In this document: positions 1 through 13,000 of the stretch, one piece after another | How the letters are laid out: each line of letters starts with the position of its first letter | How positions within the stretch are numbered: position 1 is the stretch's first letter | Source of the DNA: Tetrahymena thermophila SB210 | Taxonomy: Eukaryota > Ciliophora > Oligohymenophorea > Hymenostomatida > Tetrahymenidae | Assembly: GCF_000189635.1 (NCBI RefSeq) | Contig: NW_002476186.1 | Span: forward strand, 1-64,000 | Direction of reading: 5' to 3' | DNA: 64,000 bases | Notes under the pieces: generated by a model | Database searches by the model: none | The model's input: the letters and a program-made list of their open reading frames with translations, nothing else | What the model was told of the DNA's origin: nothing | Position numbers and translations under genes: made by a program

Positions 1-31
1 ACCCCAACCCCAACCCCAACCCCAACCCCAA
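1..31. repeat. C4A2 macronuclear telomere
   Basis: Five consecutive CCCCAA units follow a leading A, then the sequence changes abruptly to unique AT-rich DNA. On the opposite strand this is the G4T2 repeat known from Tetrahymena and close relatives, added by telomerase at macronuclear chromosome ends. The C-rich strand read 5' to 3' at the left edge is the orientation expected for a left chromosome end. The tract is probably clipped by assembly, because native telomeres are longer. Confidence 0.97.
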
Positions 32-226
32 TATTTAAGTTTTCTAAATTTAAAAGAAACAAAGAATATTTCTACTTCAAAAAAAGATTATAATTAGCAT
101 TTCTTAAATATTTAAAATATTTCTGTTTGAAAAAAAAGAATTAAAAAAAACACTATTTTTTGATTTAATTTTATCAAAAATCTCATCAAAATTGTAAATC
201 CTTAGAATTAATTATATTTTTAGAAA
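32..226. other. very short subtelomeric spacer
   Basis: About 195 bases of AT-rich DNA separate the telomere from the first start codon. There is no subtelomeric repeat family. The 5' UTR and promoter of the first gene must lie here. The interval includes A and T runs but no motif I can name. Confidence 0.6.
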
Positions 227-3127
227 ATGATTGAAGAGTTTTTACACGAAAACACATGGATAAAATTATAAGCAGAAGGAGATATCCCTTGTCCAAGGAC
301 AGGCCATAGTGCCTGCTCTTTTAAAAACGAATGCATGTACATTTTCGGTGGGTATTCAGATGAAAAAGCTCTAAATGACATGTATAAATATAACATATTA
401 TCTAAAGTAAATTTAATTTCAACAAATATGGATACAAAAAGTTATTATTAAATATTTAATAAAGACATGGGAAAAAATCGAGTATTAGAATTCAATAAGT
501 GAGATACCTTCTGGTAAATATTTTGTTTTTGATTTATATATGATAGATATAATTTTTTTATTTTTTAGGTAGAGCTTCTGCATAGTTATGTGCATACTCT
601 GAAATGGGTAAGATATATTTATTTGGAGGAACAGGAATGGAAGTTAATGAGCACTCAGCAAAGTAATTTTATTTTATTTTTTGATTTTAATTAAAAACAA
701 TTAAATACAGTGATCTGTATGAGTTTGATGTCAATTAAAAAACATGGAGGATTATTGAAACAGGAAAATATAGTCCATGCGAAAGATATGGACACTCTAT
801 GACTTTACATAATAAGTATATATGAGTTTGAAATCAAAAATTTGTTTTGAGCTTAATTATTTATCTATTAGTTTTCTAATTCTTTTTGGAGGAGCAAGGA
901 TAGTTAAATAAGGAAATAAATTAGTTTCAGAGTACCTAAATGATTTATGGATGCTCTCTCTTCTTGATAAAAACTGGAGAAAAATAACTCCAGGAGGTAC
1001 TATACCTTCTCCTAGATATAGATAAGAAATAATCATTCATAACAATGGATTATATTTAATTGGAGGAGGCACAACAAATGAGAGATTCAGCTCAATTTTT
1101 AAATATGAATTTTCACAAAATTCGTGGACTTAAGTTAATTTGGCAAACTAAAATTCAAACAATAAGTTAATTGATTTTTACAATTTCAAATTAGTTATTA
1201 ATTAATTTAAATGTATAAATCAGAAAAGATTTAATTTTTAAGGGTCGAATGGGTCATATTTGTATCTTAGATAATGAAGAAATACTGTTGTATGGGGTAA
1301 ACATATGCTTGCTTTTTATGTTTTTATATAAAACTAATGAAAAAAATAGGGTGTTGATGATGTAGTAAATACAGATCCATTAAGTTACTCAATAGATAAA
1401 AGAATGTGGAGGAAAATATTTATAAGAGGGTATCTTTTATAAACTAATTAATTATTTATTCAGTTTATTTATAATTTGCTAATAAACTTAATTAATTATT
1501 CTTTTAATAGGAAGCACCCTAAGCCAAGGGAATTCTTTAGTGGTTGTAAATTTCATCACTCAATAATTATATTTGGAGGAAGAGTTGGGTAGAAAAAAGT
1601 AAATGATTTATATATTTGGAATATTTCCTGTCCTACACCAACTAAAAAGCACTGCACTTTAAAATTAGAGATGGTAAAATTTTAATTAATTCTTTTAAAA
1701 ATGATGATTAAATTTTTATCAATTTAAAGTTGCAACTCTTCTATACTTAAGAAAATTAAGGAGATTGGGTTATAACTTGTAAAAAAGATAGCAAGACAAT
1801 ATCTGCTCATTCTTATATAATTAGGCATCGCTCTAATAGATTTTATGAACATCTAAAATAATCAAATTTAATTTTTGATGGCTGCTCTAAATTATTGACA
1901 CATATTTTACATTTTATTTATAGTGGAGAAGTTAACTTTGCTCAAATTAATCCAGAAATAATTACAGTTTTAATTGAGTTTAGTATAAGCTCTGAAATGA
2001 AATATTTTTTTAGGATAATCATTTTGCATTGCTTAGTTACTTCTGCCAACTAAGTATTTAATTTAAAATCTTAAAAGTATCTGAGCAAATATTATTCAAA
2101 TTATTAGGACGAACTCAATATATTAGATGGTATTTTAAGGAGTTTACAAAATAAGTGTAATGAATCTTAAAATCCATTTTTTAAAAGTTTACTCAATTGG
2201 ATGGATTTGAGAAGAAGTAATTAGATTTTAAGTTGTTTGAATTTAAATTTATTTTACGTTAAATTAGATATCAAATAGAATTAACCCTCTCAGTCAACAC
2301 CTACTAGTAGAAGCTAAAATAGAAGAGAGAGTGACATTAATGGAGAAATTTTTAAAAGTTTAAATAGCTTTTAATAATCTTTTGACTCCGTTTTTCACCT
2401 AAATACTATGCTTTATTATTCAGATTTCAATTAATTGAAGCTAGATACTGATACTTCAAACTTTTGCTTTGTATATGAAAATAAATAATATAAGGTTCAC
2501 ACTGCAATTCTTGTAAGCTAAATCAAATAACTATTTTTATTTTAAAGAAACAGTTTTTAATTTATTTTAAATTAAAAAATTCATTTATTAGTCAGCAAGA
2601 TGTGGATATTTTGAAAGCTATTTTAATGTACATAGTCTTCTATCTTAATAAAATGAAATGGTCATTCAACCATTTTTGATTCACTCTAACACTTAACTAT
2701 TAGAATTCTTTATTTTTTACTTATATAACGGAATGGAAGCTTTTACAAAATTCAAGCTCACTACAGAAAATCTGATAAATCTTCTAGATATTACAAATTA
2801 TTTTATGATTAAAAGTCCTACATTTAATTACTTAATAGAAAATGCTATTTTCAATGAAGGAATAACTTTAGAAAATTGCTTAAAGAATATGCAGGTAAGT
2901 TTAAAATTGTATGTAGATAAAAATGAAAGTTAAATTAATAAATTTATTAATAGTTTGCTGAGCAATTCAATGCAATATTTCTGAGAAGTAAAATTCTATC
3001 TTTTATGGTTCAGAATATGTCTAAAGTTTTAAAGCTTTATGAAAAAGATCTACTTGCTATGAATCCACACTTTTTAGTTGAAATGATAAGAATGTAGAAT
3101 GATCAAATAATTTCTTATAATTTATGA
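227..3127 (+). CDS. kelch-repeat protein with two BTB domains (LZTR1-like architecture)
   Basis: The start ATG reads MIEEFLHENTWIKLQAEGD. At least five kelch blades follow across several short introns (first intron about 407-464), recognised by the motifs YIFGGY, YLFGGTG, LILFGGAR, LYLIGGG and IIFGGR, with conserved Trp (for example TWRII, NWRKI, MWRKI). Near 1740-2040 a BTB/POZ domain begins (GDWVITCKKDSKTISAHSY, then LLTHILHFIYSGEVNF). A second BTB-like domain lies near 2400-2880 (FCFVYENKQYKVHTAIL, then FFIFYLYNGME). The protein ends MIRMQNDQIISYNL before TGA. Kelch propellers followed by two BTB modules is the layout of LZTR1-type proteins, which act as cullin-3 substrate adaptors. A ubiquitin-ligase adaptor role is inferred from that. 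It is the first gene from the telomere. Intron borders are read by eye. Confidence 0.85.
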
Positions 3128-3854
3128 ATATTTATATCCTTTAGTAAAACATAATTTTGATTACTTAATAAACTAAATTTTAAAATTAATTAATTAAATA
3201 AAATTTTAAAGGAATATTTAAATGCATTTTCATTTGTTTGTTTTGTTTTAAAAACGAAAAACTGGAAAAGTTAATATTGCTGAATCAATAAATTATCATT
3301 TTAGAATATGTTTAAATTTAATAATGCCTATTAAAATTGTTTAAAAATCAACCAATTTTTATTATTAAATATTATTGAAATATTTTTTTTATTAAATTTT
3401 CAATAAAATGTTAAAAGTAAATACCAAACTAACAAATTAATTGGGGCAATAATTAATTACTAGTATAATAACAACCATTAATATCAACATCACTACCATA
3501 TAGAAAAAGAATTTTATAATATGCAAATGAATAAATTTTATTTAAAAAAGTATATGATTTTCCATTTAAGATATCAGACGAAAATAAAGATAGACAGATA
3601 GACAGATAAGTAGAAAGACTTATCTCAAGTAATTCATTAAAAAGATAGATATATTTTTCTAAGTATAACAGAATAATACAAAAAAATTGTTTATTAATTC
3701 TTAATTCTGTGTCATATTTGGAATATCTCTATCTTTCTTTAACTTCTATCTTTTGAATTTAACTGTGGTAGTTTTGTTTGTAAATAGCTAATTTATTCAG
3801 TAAATAATGGTATGATCATAATTAGAATGAAAAAGGAGTATTAGAGCTCATAGA
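3128..3854. other. intergenic spacer between convergent genes
   Basis: This is an AT-rich spacer between the stop codons of the kelch/BTB gene (+) and the granule-like gene (-), so it should hold both 3' ends. The only structured element is the small GATA/GACA microsatellite annotated separately. No ORF or RNA is supported. Confidence 0.6.
3589..3608. repeat. GATAGACA microsatellite
   Basis: Two and a half copies of the eight-base unit GATAGACA lie in the convergent spacer. It is a simple sequence repeat with no inferred function. Confidence 0.85.
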
Positions 3855-5471
3855 TCAGAATCCACCAGAACTAGCACTTCCATTAGCATCTTGGTTATTC
3901 ATAAAATCAATTTTAGGTACTTCTCTACCTGTATAAGTGGCATCATCATCGAAGGTCTAGTTATCTAAATAATCATCTGTACGGCCCTTAAAGTCATCAC
4001 CTTGAGAGAATATACCATCTTGATATTCAGTAATAATTTCGTTGAATAAATCAACTTGTCCTTAGAGATCATCCTTCTTCTTATCGAATTCTGCTTATCT
4101 TTGCTATATTTCATTTTGAAGAGATTAAAGTTAGTTCTTTAAGCTATCATCCTGAGATCTGCATTAAGTGAGAGCATTCTATTCATCGTCAAGTTATGCC
4201 TATAATTAGACTTATTACTTTTTAGCCTTAGCAAGTTCCTTTTCGTAGGCTTAAATTTCCTTCAAGGCGTTATTCTTGTAGTTAGCAAGGGTTACAGATG
4301 CAGCGATTTCATCATCAATAGAACTCTTAATATTGGCTTGGATCTTAGCTTATAATTCGTTAAGGATATCAAGAAGTTCTTATTTGTAAAGTTACCAATT
4401 CTTTCTCTTTCCTTCAGTGAAGTCTTCCAAATCAAGATCTCCCTTATTATTATCAATGTGACCAGTACCAATTTCTTCCTCTATTTAATTTTTAAAAAAA
4501 AAATATTATATTAAAATTAATTTGTATTTATTGATAGAATTTCGTATGCAATTTAAAAATAAATTGTTCATTTTTTTAAAATATTTTTTTTAGGCTAATA
4601 ATTTTAAATTCTTTTAAATTAATTAAAATAATAAATTGACGTTATTCAGCATCTCAATTAATTAATTAACTAAGCCATTTATTTATCTATATTGATTTCT
4701 CGATTTTTTTTGAATCTATTTAAATGGAAAGAAATCCTAAATTATTTAAACTTATTTTCAAACATTTTTAATGTATATTGATCATTTTAAGTCTGTCTGA
4801 TTACTTATTTAAAATCCTTTTAAAATTCAAGTAAAAATAATACCAGTTCTATCTTTAGTTGAGAAATCGACATCAACTTCATAATCCTTTGAATCTACAA
4901 TATCTTTTTATAGAAGTAAGATGGAACTGAAGTCGTGTGCACTGTATGCAATTAAGAATTATTAGAAATTTTTGTTAAGCTTTCTCATTTGGACAAAATC
5001 AAATGAATCCTTATTTTGAATAGCAGATTTAATAAATTCAAGTAAACTCAAAGCGATCTTTTCTCTTTAGATATGATCAAGGAATGCTTTATTAAGATCA
5101 CATCTTCTTTAAAGTAAAGAGTTTAAACTATCTGTAATATTTGCTATTTTCTATTCTAACCATGGGATGTAGGCATTAATTTCATCAAGGTCAGATTAAG
5201 TTTGATTTCTAGCTTAATCAAGATTAGCGCACTCTGCATCCTTTTAATTGATTGAGTTTTATAATTAATTTTCTGAATCTTACAATCCATCCTTTACTAC
5301 TGCCCATCCCTTTTGTAAATTGTACAAAGATAATGCAGTATCATCCCTCAATTCAGTTAATGCTTCTAAGGCATTATCAATTTCATAAGTAGCCTCTAAT
5401 TCTGCTTCAGCTTCAGCAGCCATTATACACCCAAACAATAATGATAGGGTGACAATAACAGTTAAGCGCAT
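3855..5471 (-). CDS. secreted acidic coiled-coil protein, granule lattice (Grl)-like
   Basis: The start at 5471 opens with a clear signal peptide (MRLTVIVTLSLLFGCIMA) followed by an acidic Ala/Glu stretch. There is one intron, 4481-4843, in phase 1 with good GT-AG borders. The two exons (4844-5471 and 3855-4480) give about 417 residues. The mature chain is almost wholly predicted helix or coiled coil, rich in Glu, Gln, Asp, Lys and Leu heptads, with few cysteines, and ends NGSASSGGF before TGA. Secreted acidic coiled-coil proteins of this size are typical of ciliate dense-core granule cargo (Tetrahymena Grl, Paramecium trichocyst matrix proteins), which are proteolysed and form Ca2+-responsive lattices. 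The family call rests on composition and layout, not on a diagnostic motif. Another secreted coiled-coil protein is possible. Confidence 0.65.
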
Positions 5472-7098
5472 TCTTTACTTTTGTGATTATTGTTTTTTTA
5501 TTATCAAAATATAGATAAATGACTATAAATTTACGTTTCCTTTTATTTTTGTGTTTTGCCTTATTTTTGTTTCAAATTTCTCTTGTAATATCAATAGAAA
5601 AGTAAAATCTTATACTTTTTGTTTTTGATTATTTTCTTTTTCTTATCTTTCTTTTACTTTATATTAAAAAACCAAAAAAAAACCCAGTTTCCTATGATTC
5701 CCTATTTATCAATCGTTATTAAAAACGTCTTCTTTTAATATTCGTCTCTCATATTCATTTGGCATTCAAAAAACGAATAAACTCAAATCTAATAAATACA
5801 AGATTGAGCCATTTATATTTTTATTTTATAATAGATTTTTTATTGCTAACTTAAAATCTAAATTTTTATTTTATTTATTTATTTTATTTCTTTTTATGAA
5901 AATAATATTTTAACTTATTAAAAATAAATAATCAATCAATGTTGATACAAACGAATCTTAATTTTTAAGTATTCTGTTTCTTTTCTTAATTAAATTAGTA
6001 GTGATCTGAATGAGCAATTATTTATTTTTAATTAAAAAAGCATCTATGGCATGAAAATAGATAGAAAGCTAAAATGTTTATGTATATTACTAGCCATTCT
6101 TTTCAGAGAAATAAAATTGTTTAATTTCTAAAAATAAGTACAATAAAAAGCAAAGTTACATATTTAACTCTTAAATATTAAAAAAAATAAATATCATCAA
6201 TTAATTAATTTTTAGTAGATAAATAAATAAATAGCTATCGTTTTATTTATTATCAATATTTAAATCAATACAATTAATATTTAGAAATGGAAGCAAACAA
6301 CATATTTATCTAATTTGATCTAATTAATTTATAGCTCATGTGAGATGAAAACAAAAATATTGATTGTTCCTAACAAATAAAAATGCTAGCTATTTAAAAT
6401 TTAATGATAAAAATCAATTTTAATTTTTTAATAAAATAATTTTAGATAGACGATTGAAGTTTAATTTAAATTTATAAAATCTTTCTTACATTTGAAATGC
6501 TTGGAATAAATATACTTTTCTTAATTAATATTATTTTTTATTAGATCTATAAAATGATTTACTTATTTTTTATTTAATTTTTAAAAATAATTTTGATAGG
6601 CAAAATATTAGTTAAAAATTACATTTAAAAAAAAAAAATTACAAATCAATATCTCTATAAATATGAGACCTTAATTAGTTTATTGTGGTATTAAGCAACC
6701 ATATTATTGTATTTTTAACTCAGCCAAATTCAGAAAAATTTAAATTTATATGAAAGAAAAAAAAATAATTATTATTTTATTTATAAAGTAAAAAAAATAT
6801 TTTATATGGAAATACTCAACAAACACCTTAATAGATCTTAATTGACAAGTTAATACTATAACATTTATTAATGGCCTGATTAATTAATTCAGGAGATTTA
6901 TATGACAAATGAATACATACATATATATTATAATGATTGATTTATTTATTTATTGTTTTTACTCTAAAAAATAAATTATTTGATAATAATGTGAAAGAAT
7001 TTAGTTAGGGTAACCATTATTTTATAGATTTATTTATTTATTTACTTATTTACTTATTATCAGTTTTTTCTTTTATTTTACTTAAATTAAAATTCTAA
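5472..7098. other. AT-rich intergenic region
   Basis: About 1.6 kb separate two minus-strand genes. It must include the promoter of the granule-like gene (upstream of 5471) and the 3' end of the PKA-R gene. It is dominated by A/T runs and TTTA/AATA strings. I see no coding frame or RNA gene. Confidence 0.55.
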
Positions 7099-9376
7099 TC
7101 ACTTCTAGGCAAACTTATTATAGGCTTCTGCGTTTCTTGCCAAAATTTACTAATTTATTAATTAATTAATAATTTTTTAAATATTTATTTTAAATTCTAA
7201 TTTCTATTTACATCAATTGGACCGAGTAAACGCTTGAAGGCTAATCTATCTAAAGTAGCAAGCTTAACATTGCTCTATTAATTTTATTTATAAATTGTAT
7301 TTAAGAACTATGATTAATAAAAATTATTATATTTCTTACTGTGCACTTAATAGTAGCTTGTCTTGGAACATTTTTAATCAGAGCTAGTTCACCAAAGTAA
7401 TCACCGTTTTGATATTCCTTTACAACTTCAGGTTGGCCTCCTTTAAAATATTTAATCACCATTACTAAATTAAAATTTTTCTATTTATTTTACCAGGCTT
7501 TAATGTTTTTAATGCTTATAAAGTTCCTTCTTCTATCATGTAGAAATCATCACCACTTTCTCCCTTTTAAAATTATTAGATTTTTACAATACACTTCTTA
7601 AAATAAAAATATTTTAATTTACTTCTTTAACAACAAGGGAGTCTTTTTTAAAGGTGATAGTTTTAAGAGCATCAGCTATTTTGTTTCTCTCATATGGATC
7701 CATTTCTTTTAGAATTTCTATTTTTTTTAAGAATTCCTCATATTTTTCTCTTTTTTTAGCTGCAGCATCCTTGACTATATTATTAAATGTGTCTCTATCA
7801 AGAGAATATAAAACCGAATTAGTTTAAGCTATAATAGTAGCAGCACGAGGAGTATTATAAAGTAAGGAGAGCTCACCAAATGACTCACCAGGCTTATATA
7901 CCTTCAAGAATGTAGGAGGATCACCTTTTTTGAAGACTTTTTCGCATTTAAGTTCACCTTCGTCAACTACATACAAAACATCACCATCATCTCCTTATTT
8001 TATGACGTATTCGTCTTTGCTTTAATTAATTAATAAATAAATAAAATATATTATTTATAAAATCTTCTAAAAAACGGTATAGAATCTTATCAAAAATAAA
8101 CAAATTATTTATTTATTTGTTTGTTTACTCTAATTAAAAACAATAATGAAGGATTTAATTAATTAATGCAAATATATGGTAGAGGTATTAAATGAAGTAC
8201 ATTTAAACTCAAGAATACATCTTTAAAAATTTTGGTTGTATTAAAAATGCAATAAAATTTAATTATAGGCTAAAGTTTAAGACATTAACTTTAAATTTAT
8301 TTCCTATCGTTTTATTTTCTTTAAATAAATTTTAGGTTCTTTTAAAAAAATTAAGTTTGTTAAAAAAATCAGCAATCTTATTGTTATATTTTCTACTTGG
8401 TTTATTCCAATTTATTTTTGATTTTAAATGAATCAAATAACTTAGAATAGCTTAAGTTCATGAAATGGAAATAATTGATTGCTATTCATAGATAGGATTG
8501 ATTAATGTAACTTACAAGTAGAATTTTCTATAATACTTTTTGTGATGATATCATCAAATAAATTAAAAATAAGTTAATCATTTAATCGAATTGAAAATAT
8601 CAAAAATATTTTTTTAAATGATTATGATTACCCAAATTTTTTCTCTTCCATGGCGTCGATAACTATTTTTCTCTCATTTTCGTCTAGAGCTGAGAACATA
8701 AATGCTTCACTTAAACGTTTTGTAATTCTTTATACTATTTCTGGCTTTTTAGGAACAACTTTAGGCTTGAAAGCTTTCTTCTAGTTAAATTAACCAAAAG
8801 CTTCAGCAGAAACTGAAGCACGACCAGTTGGTTTCTTTCCCTTTGATTCGTCTTTTTCCTTGGCAGTTGGTAAATCTTCAACATAGTCATCTTCATTATC
8901 ATCTTCATCACTGCTAGCTTTTTCTTCGTCATCTTAATGCTAACTGTGTTTTGCTCCAGCCTTTTGTTTTATGATAAATAATCATTTATTTATTTTTAAT
9001 AAATTATGCTAAATAATGCAAATTAGTAGTTATTGAATTTATTATTAGAAAGGGTATAAAAAAGTGTAATTTACATGAGCAGCAGCGATTCCACCTTCAC
9101 TTTACTTTTTTTAGAGCCAGCTAATCAAAAAGGGGATCTTTTTTTATATTAGAAAAAGAATAATTAGCTTATATTTATAAGGGAAGTGAGTGAAAATAAT
9201 TCATTTTTATTTTGAGTTTTAGTTCTAATACATCAAAATCTAAAAATGAAAAAAATGTGAAAAAAGTATTTGATTACTGGATCATTTGGCCTTTACTATA
9301 AAATATCGATAAGCATCTTCTCCAACAAAGGGTGAAGCTTTTCATTCACATAATTTTCGTATTACTTTCTATCCAT
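7099..9376 (-). CDS. cAMP-dependent protein kinase regulatory subunit
   Basis: The start at 9376 reads MDRKQYENYVNEKLHPLLEK. Joined exons complete an RII-type dimerisation/docking helix pair (RPNDPIPFLISWLQ) at residues about 1-45. An acidic linker leads to a pseudosubstrate-like site, TGRASVSAEAFG. Two cyclic-nucleotide-binding domains follow. The first has the phosphate-binding cassette FGELSLLYNTPRAATI and the second FGELALIKNVPRQATI, each keeping the Glu and Arg that contact cAMP. The C-terminus reads RLLGPIDQILARNAEAYNK then FAQK and TGA. There are several introns. The one between the linker and CNBD-A is about 610 nt (about 8022-8632) and the last is 7150-7211. The protein should hold the PKA catalytic subunit inactive until cAMP binds, and dock to AKAP helices through its N-terminus. 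Confidence 0.95.
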
Positions 9377-10040
9377 TTTATTTGTATATTCCGAATAGCA
9401 ATTTTATTTATATTAAATATTGAATGAACTTGTTTATTTGCTGTTATCCTTATTACCTAAATTATTTTGTTGGTTTATTTAGAAAAGACTTAAATTTATT
9501 TATTTTATTTATTTATTATTTAAAATCAAGCTATTATTTTTCTTTTTCTACTCACTCTATTAATTCGTATGCATAATTTCCCAAAATTCAATTTCTGAAA
9601 ATTTAACAGTACGACTATTAAGCAGAGAACTATATGTTTCTACTTTATATTTTACATTTAATAGCATTACATAGATTGAAAAATAACAGATTTAATTCCC
9701 GTTTGCACTTGAATTTGATTTTTATTTATATGTAAATGAGCATAAAAGTTTTGCTTAGCAAAAAATTTAAATTATTAAGAGAAAAATCAAATCAGTAGAA
9801 TTTGTTTTATTTTAAGGGGGAAATTTATATTGATTGCTTTAAGAAGGCACTTCAAATTTACTATTGATTTTATTTCCATAAAAAGAAAAAAATAATTATC
9901 TGTTTTTAAATGAAACTTATCTATTATGTAGAATTATTACTGGGATAAATATTTAGAAAATTTTGTAAGTACACTCGCTTATTATTTTATTTTAATTTAT
10001 CTACTTAATGAATATAAATATAAACAAAATATTATAAGAA
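9377..10040. other. AT-rich intergenic region
   Basis: This holds the upstream region of the PKA-R gene and the 3' flank of the TBC gene. It has T-rich and A-rich runs only. No gene is seen. Confidence 0.55.
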
Positions 10041-13000
10041 TCAACGATTTTTCATTATAAATTATTTTTTTTCAGGATCGTATGAATCCAGCATTGAATT
10101 AATAAAATTGCTGTCGATATTTACATTTTTAGCGTATTTAATTAGCTATTCCCACTAATCTTATTAATCAAATTTATAATTATCTTAAGTTAATGTTACA
10201 AGCATTTCTCCCATATCTTACTGAAATAGGAGTTCTTTATTATAACAAAGGAAAGCTATCACAAGTTTATAGAACATAAGCCACCCTTCTTCCAAAAGTT
10301 CAGTTATTAAAATAGTCTTCAGTTAAAAATATTTTTAATTAATAAAAAATTTATTTTAGATAAAAATTTTACTAATTTTTAAGGAGTCAAAACAACACCA
10401 AATAAAGAAAAAATCCAAGGAGTGGTAAACATGTCAAATGTTATTTTTTGTTCACACTATTTTTTATAAAAATTTTCATTAATAAATATTAATTAAATAC
10501 AAAAAATTATATTAATAATAATTTCTCTTCAAAATTCTAAAAAAGTTTAAATTAAAATATTTAGTAAAAAAAATGTTTAATTTAAAATAAAAATAATTTG
10601 ATCGTGTTTGTTTATGCTTTAATCAATAAAATAAAATTTAAAATAAAAAAAAGCAAGGTTTTTATAATTAAAATAAAATTTAATGTTAAAAATAATGAAA
10701 AATAAAACTATCAAAAATCAAAATAAAATTAATGCTTTTTTTGATTAAATTCAACAATAAAAACATAAATTATTTAAATAAAAAAAATAATAATTTTTAC
10801 GAAATGAGAATAAAGGTCTGATATTCTTGTTAGAGTGATAAAATCTATGAGTTAAATGTGCTTTGAGAGTCCTGGAAGCTCTGTAATTTAGTTTTTGTAA
10901 AATAAATTTTGGTATTTTTTATAAAATTTTAAGTTAAATTATTGAATTACTTGGCATGTAGATATCTCTCATTTCTAACTTTTCAAATATTATTTGCATA
11001 ATCCAAAAGGAAATATACTCTTCAGCATGGTACAACAAGCTTGCTCCTATCATATTCATACCTTAGACATAGCCTAAAAAAAAACAATAAATTATTGTAT
11101 AAATCTAAGTTTACTTTTATTTATTTACCAATAATAGGGTCATATTTTGCTACTGTTTATAGCAGATTTCTAAGGGAATTTATATGTTTTTCATTCTAAA
11201 ACATTTCCAATTATGGGAAGGTTCTCTACAAATCTTTTTCAATTTATTGCATACAAGGCTCCATTTCAGGGAGATGGTGATTTTTCAAGTTGTTGTATGT
11301 TTTTTTTAATTCTTCAAGCTCTTCTTTTTTATATTGTTTAAAAAGCCACTGATAAGCCTTTGAACAAGTCGCATCTTGCTTTAAATTCAAATCACATGAG
11401 CAACCAAGTCTATTTTTAAAAATGTATTTAATACAAAACAAAAAAAATATTTATTTACCTTTAGTTGATCTTTTTCAAATTACTTTAAATAAATTACTGT
11501 GTTTTTGTAAAAAAGTTATCAGATAATTCCTTAATCTAATCAAAGAAATTTGATTTATCATTTTGCATGCTAATTTTTTCATAGTTTAATGAATCGAAAT
11601 TGTTATTTGAGTTGTTGTGATTATTAGATTAAGTTTTTATTATTTCATTGTTGACTGAGCCAGCATCTGATCTTCCTGTTTGAGAATAAACAGATCCTCT
11701 TTTTGACTTAAAGGAGTCTCTATCAAAATGAGATGGTTAAGGAAACTTTAAATTTTAAAAAGTAGTTTTATTTTATGAGTTTCCTACCTAATTCAAATTA
11801 ATATCGTATTTATGACTGTTTGGACCTCCTCCTTGCTAATCTCCTATATTCTTTGGAGCAATTTTATTTAAGCTACTTAAATGAATTTATGGTTTTTCTG
11901 CAGAAGCTTGTCTTAATTTATTTGTAGATTTAGAGTTATCTTAGATCTATTAAAGAGATTATTAGTGTGAATTAGCTATATTTTAACCTTACTAGTTAAA
12001 AGAGCCATTTCTTTATTATTTATTTTCAGGATACATAGTGACTTGCTGTTAACTTTCAGTATTTGTAAGAGATATTTTAGAATTTTATGAAGGAGAATAC
12101 ATCAATTTTTGTTAAAAAATATTTTATTTTGATTAGATTTCATTTGAGTTTTCTTATTGATCATTTTATTAATTTTTATATATTTAAGAGTTTTTTTGTA
12201 TAATCTAATATGGAATAGCTTTTTAATCTTACTATCTTATATTAGAAGAATTTTATGTTTATTATATATTTTGTTCTTTAGAAATTTATTGTTGGGATTC
12301 AAATTTATTTTATGGATTCAAATTATTTGAAGGATTAAAAGAATGTTTTTATTAATTATTTTTATTGTTTTGCTATTGGAAATCTTAATTTTATTCGTTG
12401 TTTGAATTGCAGTGAAAACTCCTTCTTTCATTTTAATTGTTATAAATATTATTTGGTAGAGAACTTTGATTAAAAATAGATTTTGTTGCTTTATGAATAG
12501 GTTTACCTATATCTATTTTGTTTATTAACTGTGGCTTATTAATTGCTTATTCATACCTCTCTAATTACTAATCGATTTACTAATTGTTAGATATTTTAAA
12601 GTCAATGTTATTTAAACTATCAATAGTTTGAATTTAATTTTTGTTATTTAACTATTTTGGTGTGGTACATTAAACATTATAGTGACTATTGTTATTTGAG
12701 CATTTGGCTTATTTATTATGATCTTGAGAAGAGAAGTTATTATTTTTAAAGATCAAATGATTCATTTTAAAATCATTTAAATGTTAATTAGGGTTATTGA
12801 TTAAAAGCTATTTGTTTTAATCGATTTGATCTAAATTTTATTAACTTTATGCATATTATTACTATCCTATTGATTAAGGTTATTAAATATTTTATACACT
12901 TTCAATTTATTGCTTTTGGAAAGTCTAAGGTTGGAAATTATTTTTTAGTTGGATTGGATGCATAGCTATTGGCTTTGTTTAATCCTAATTATGTAAATTA

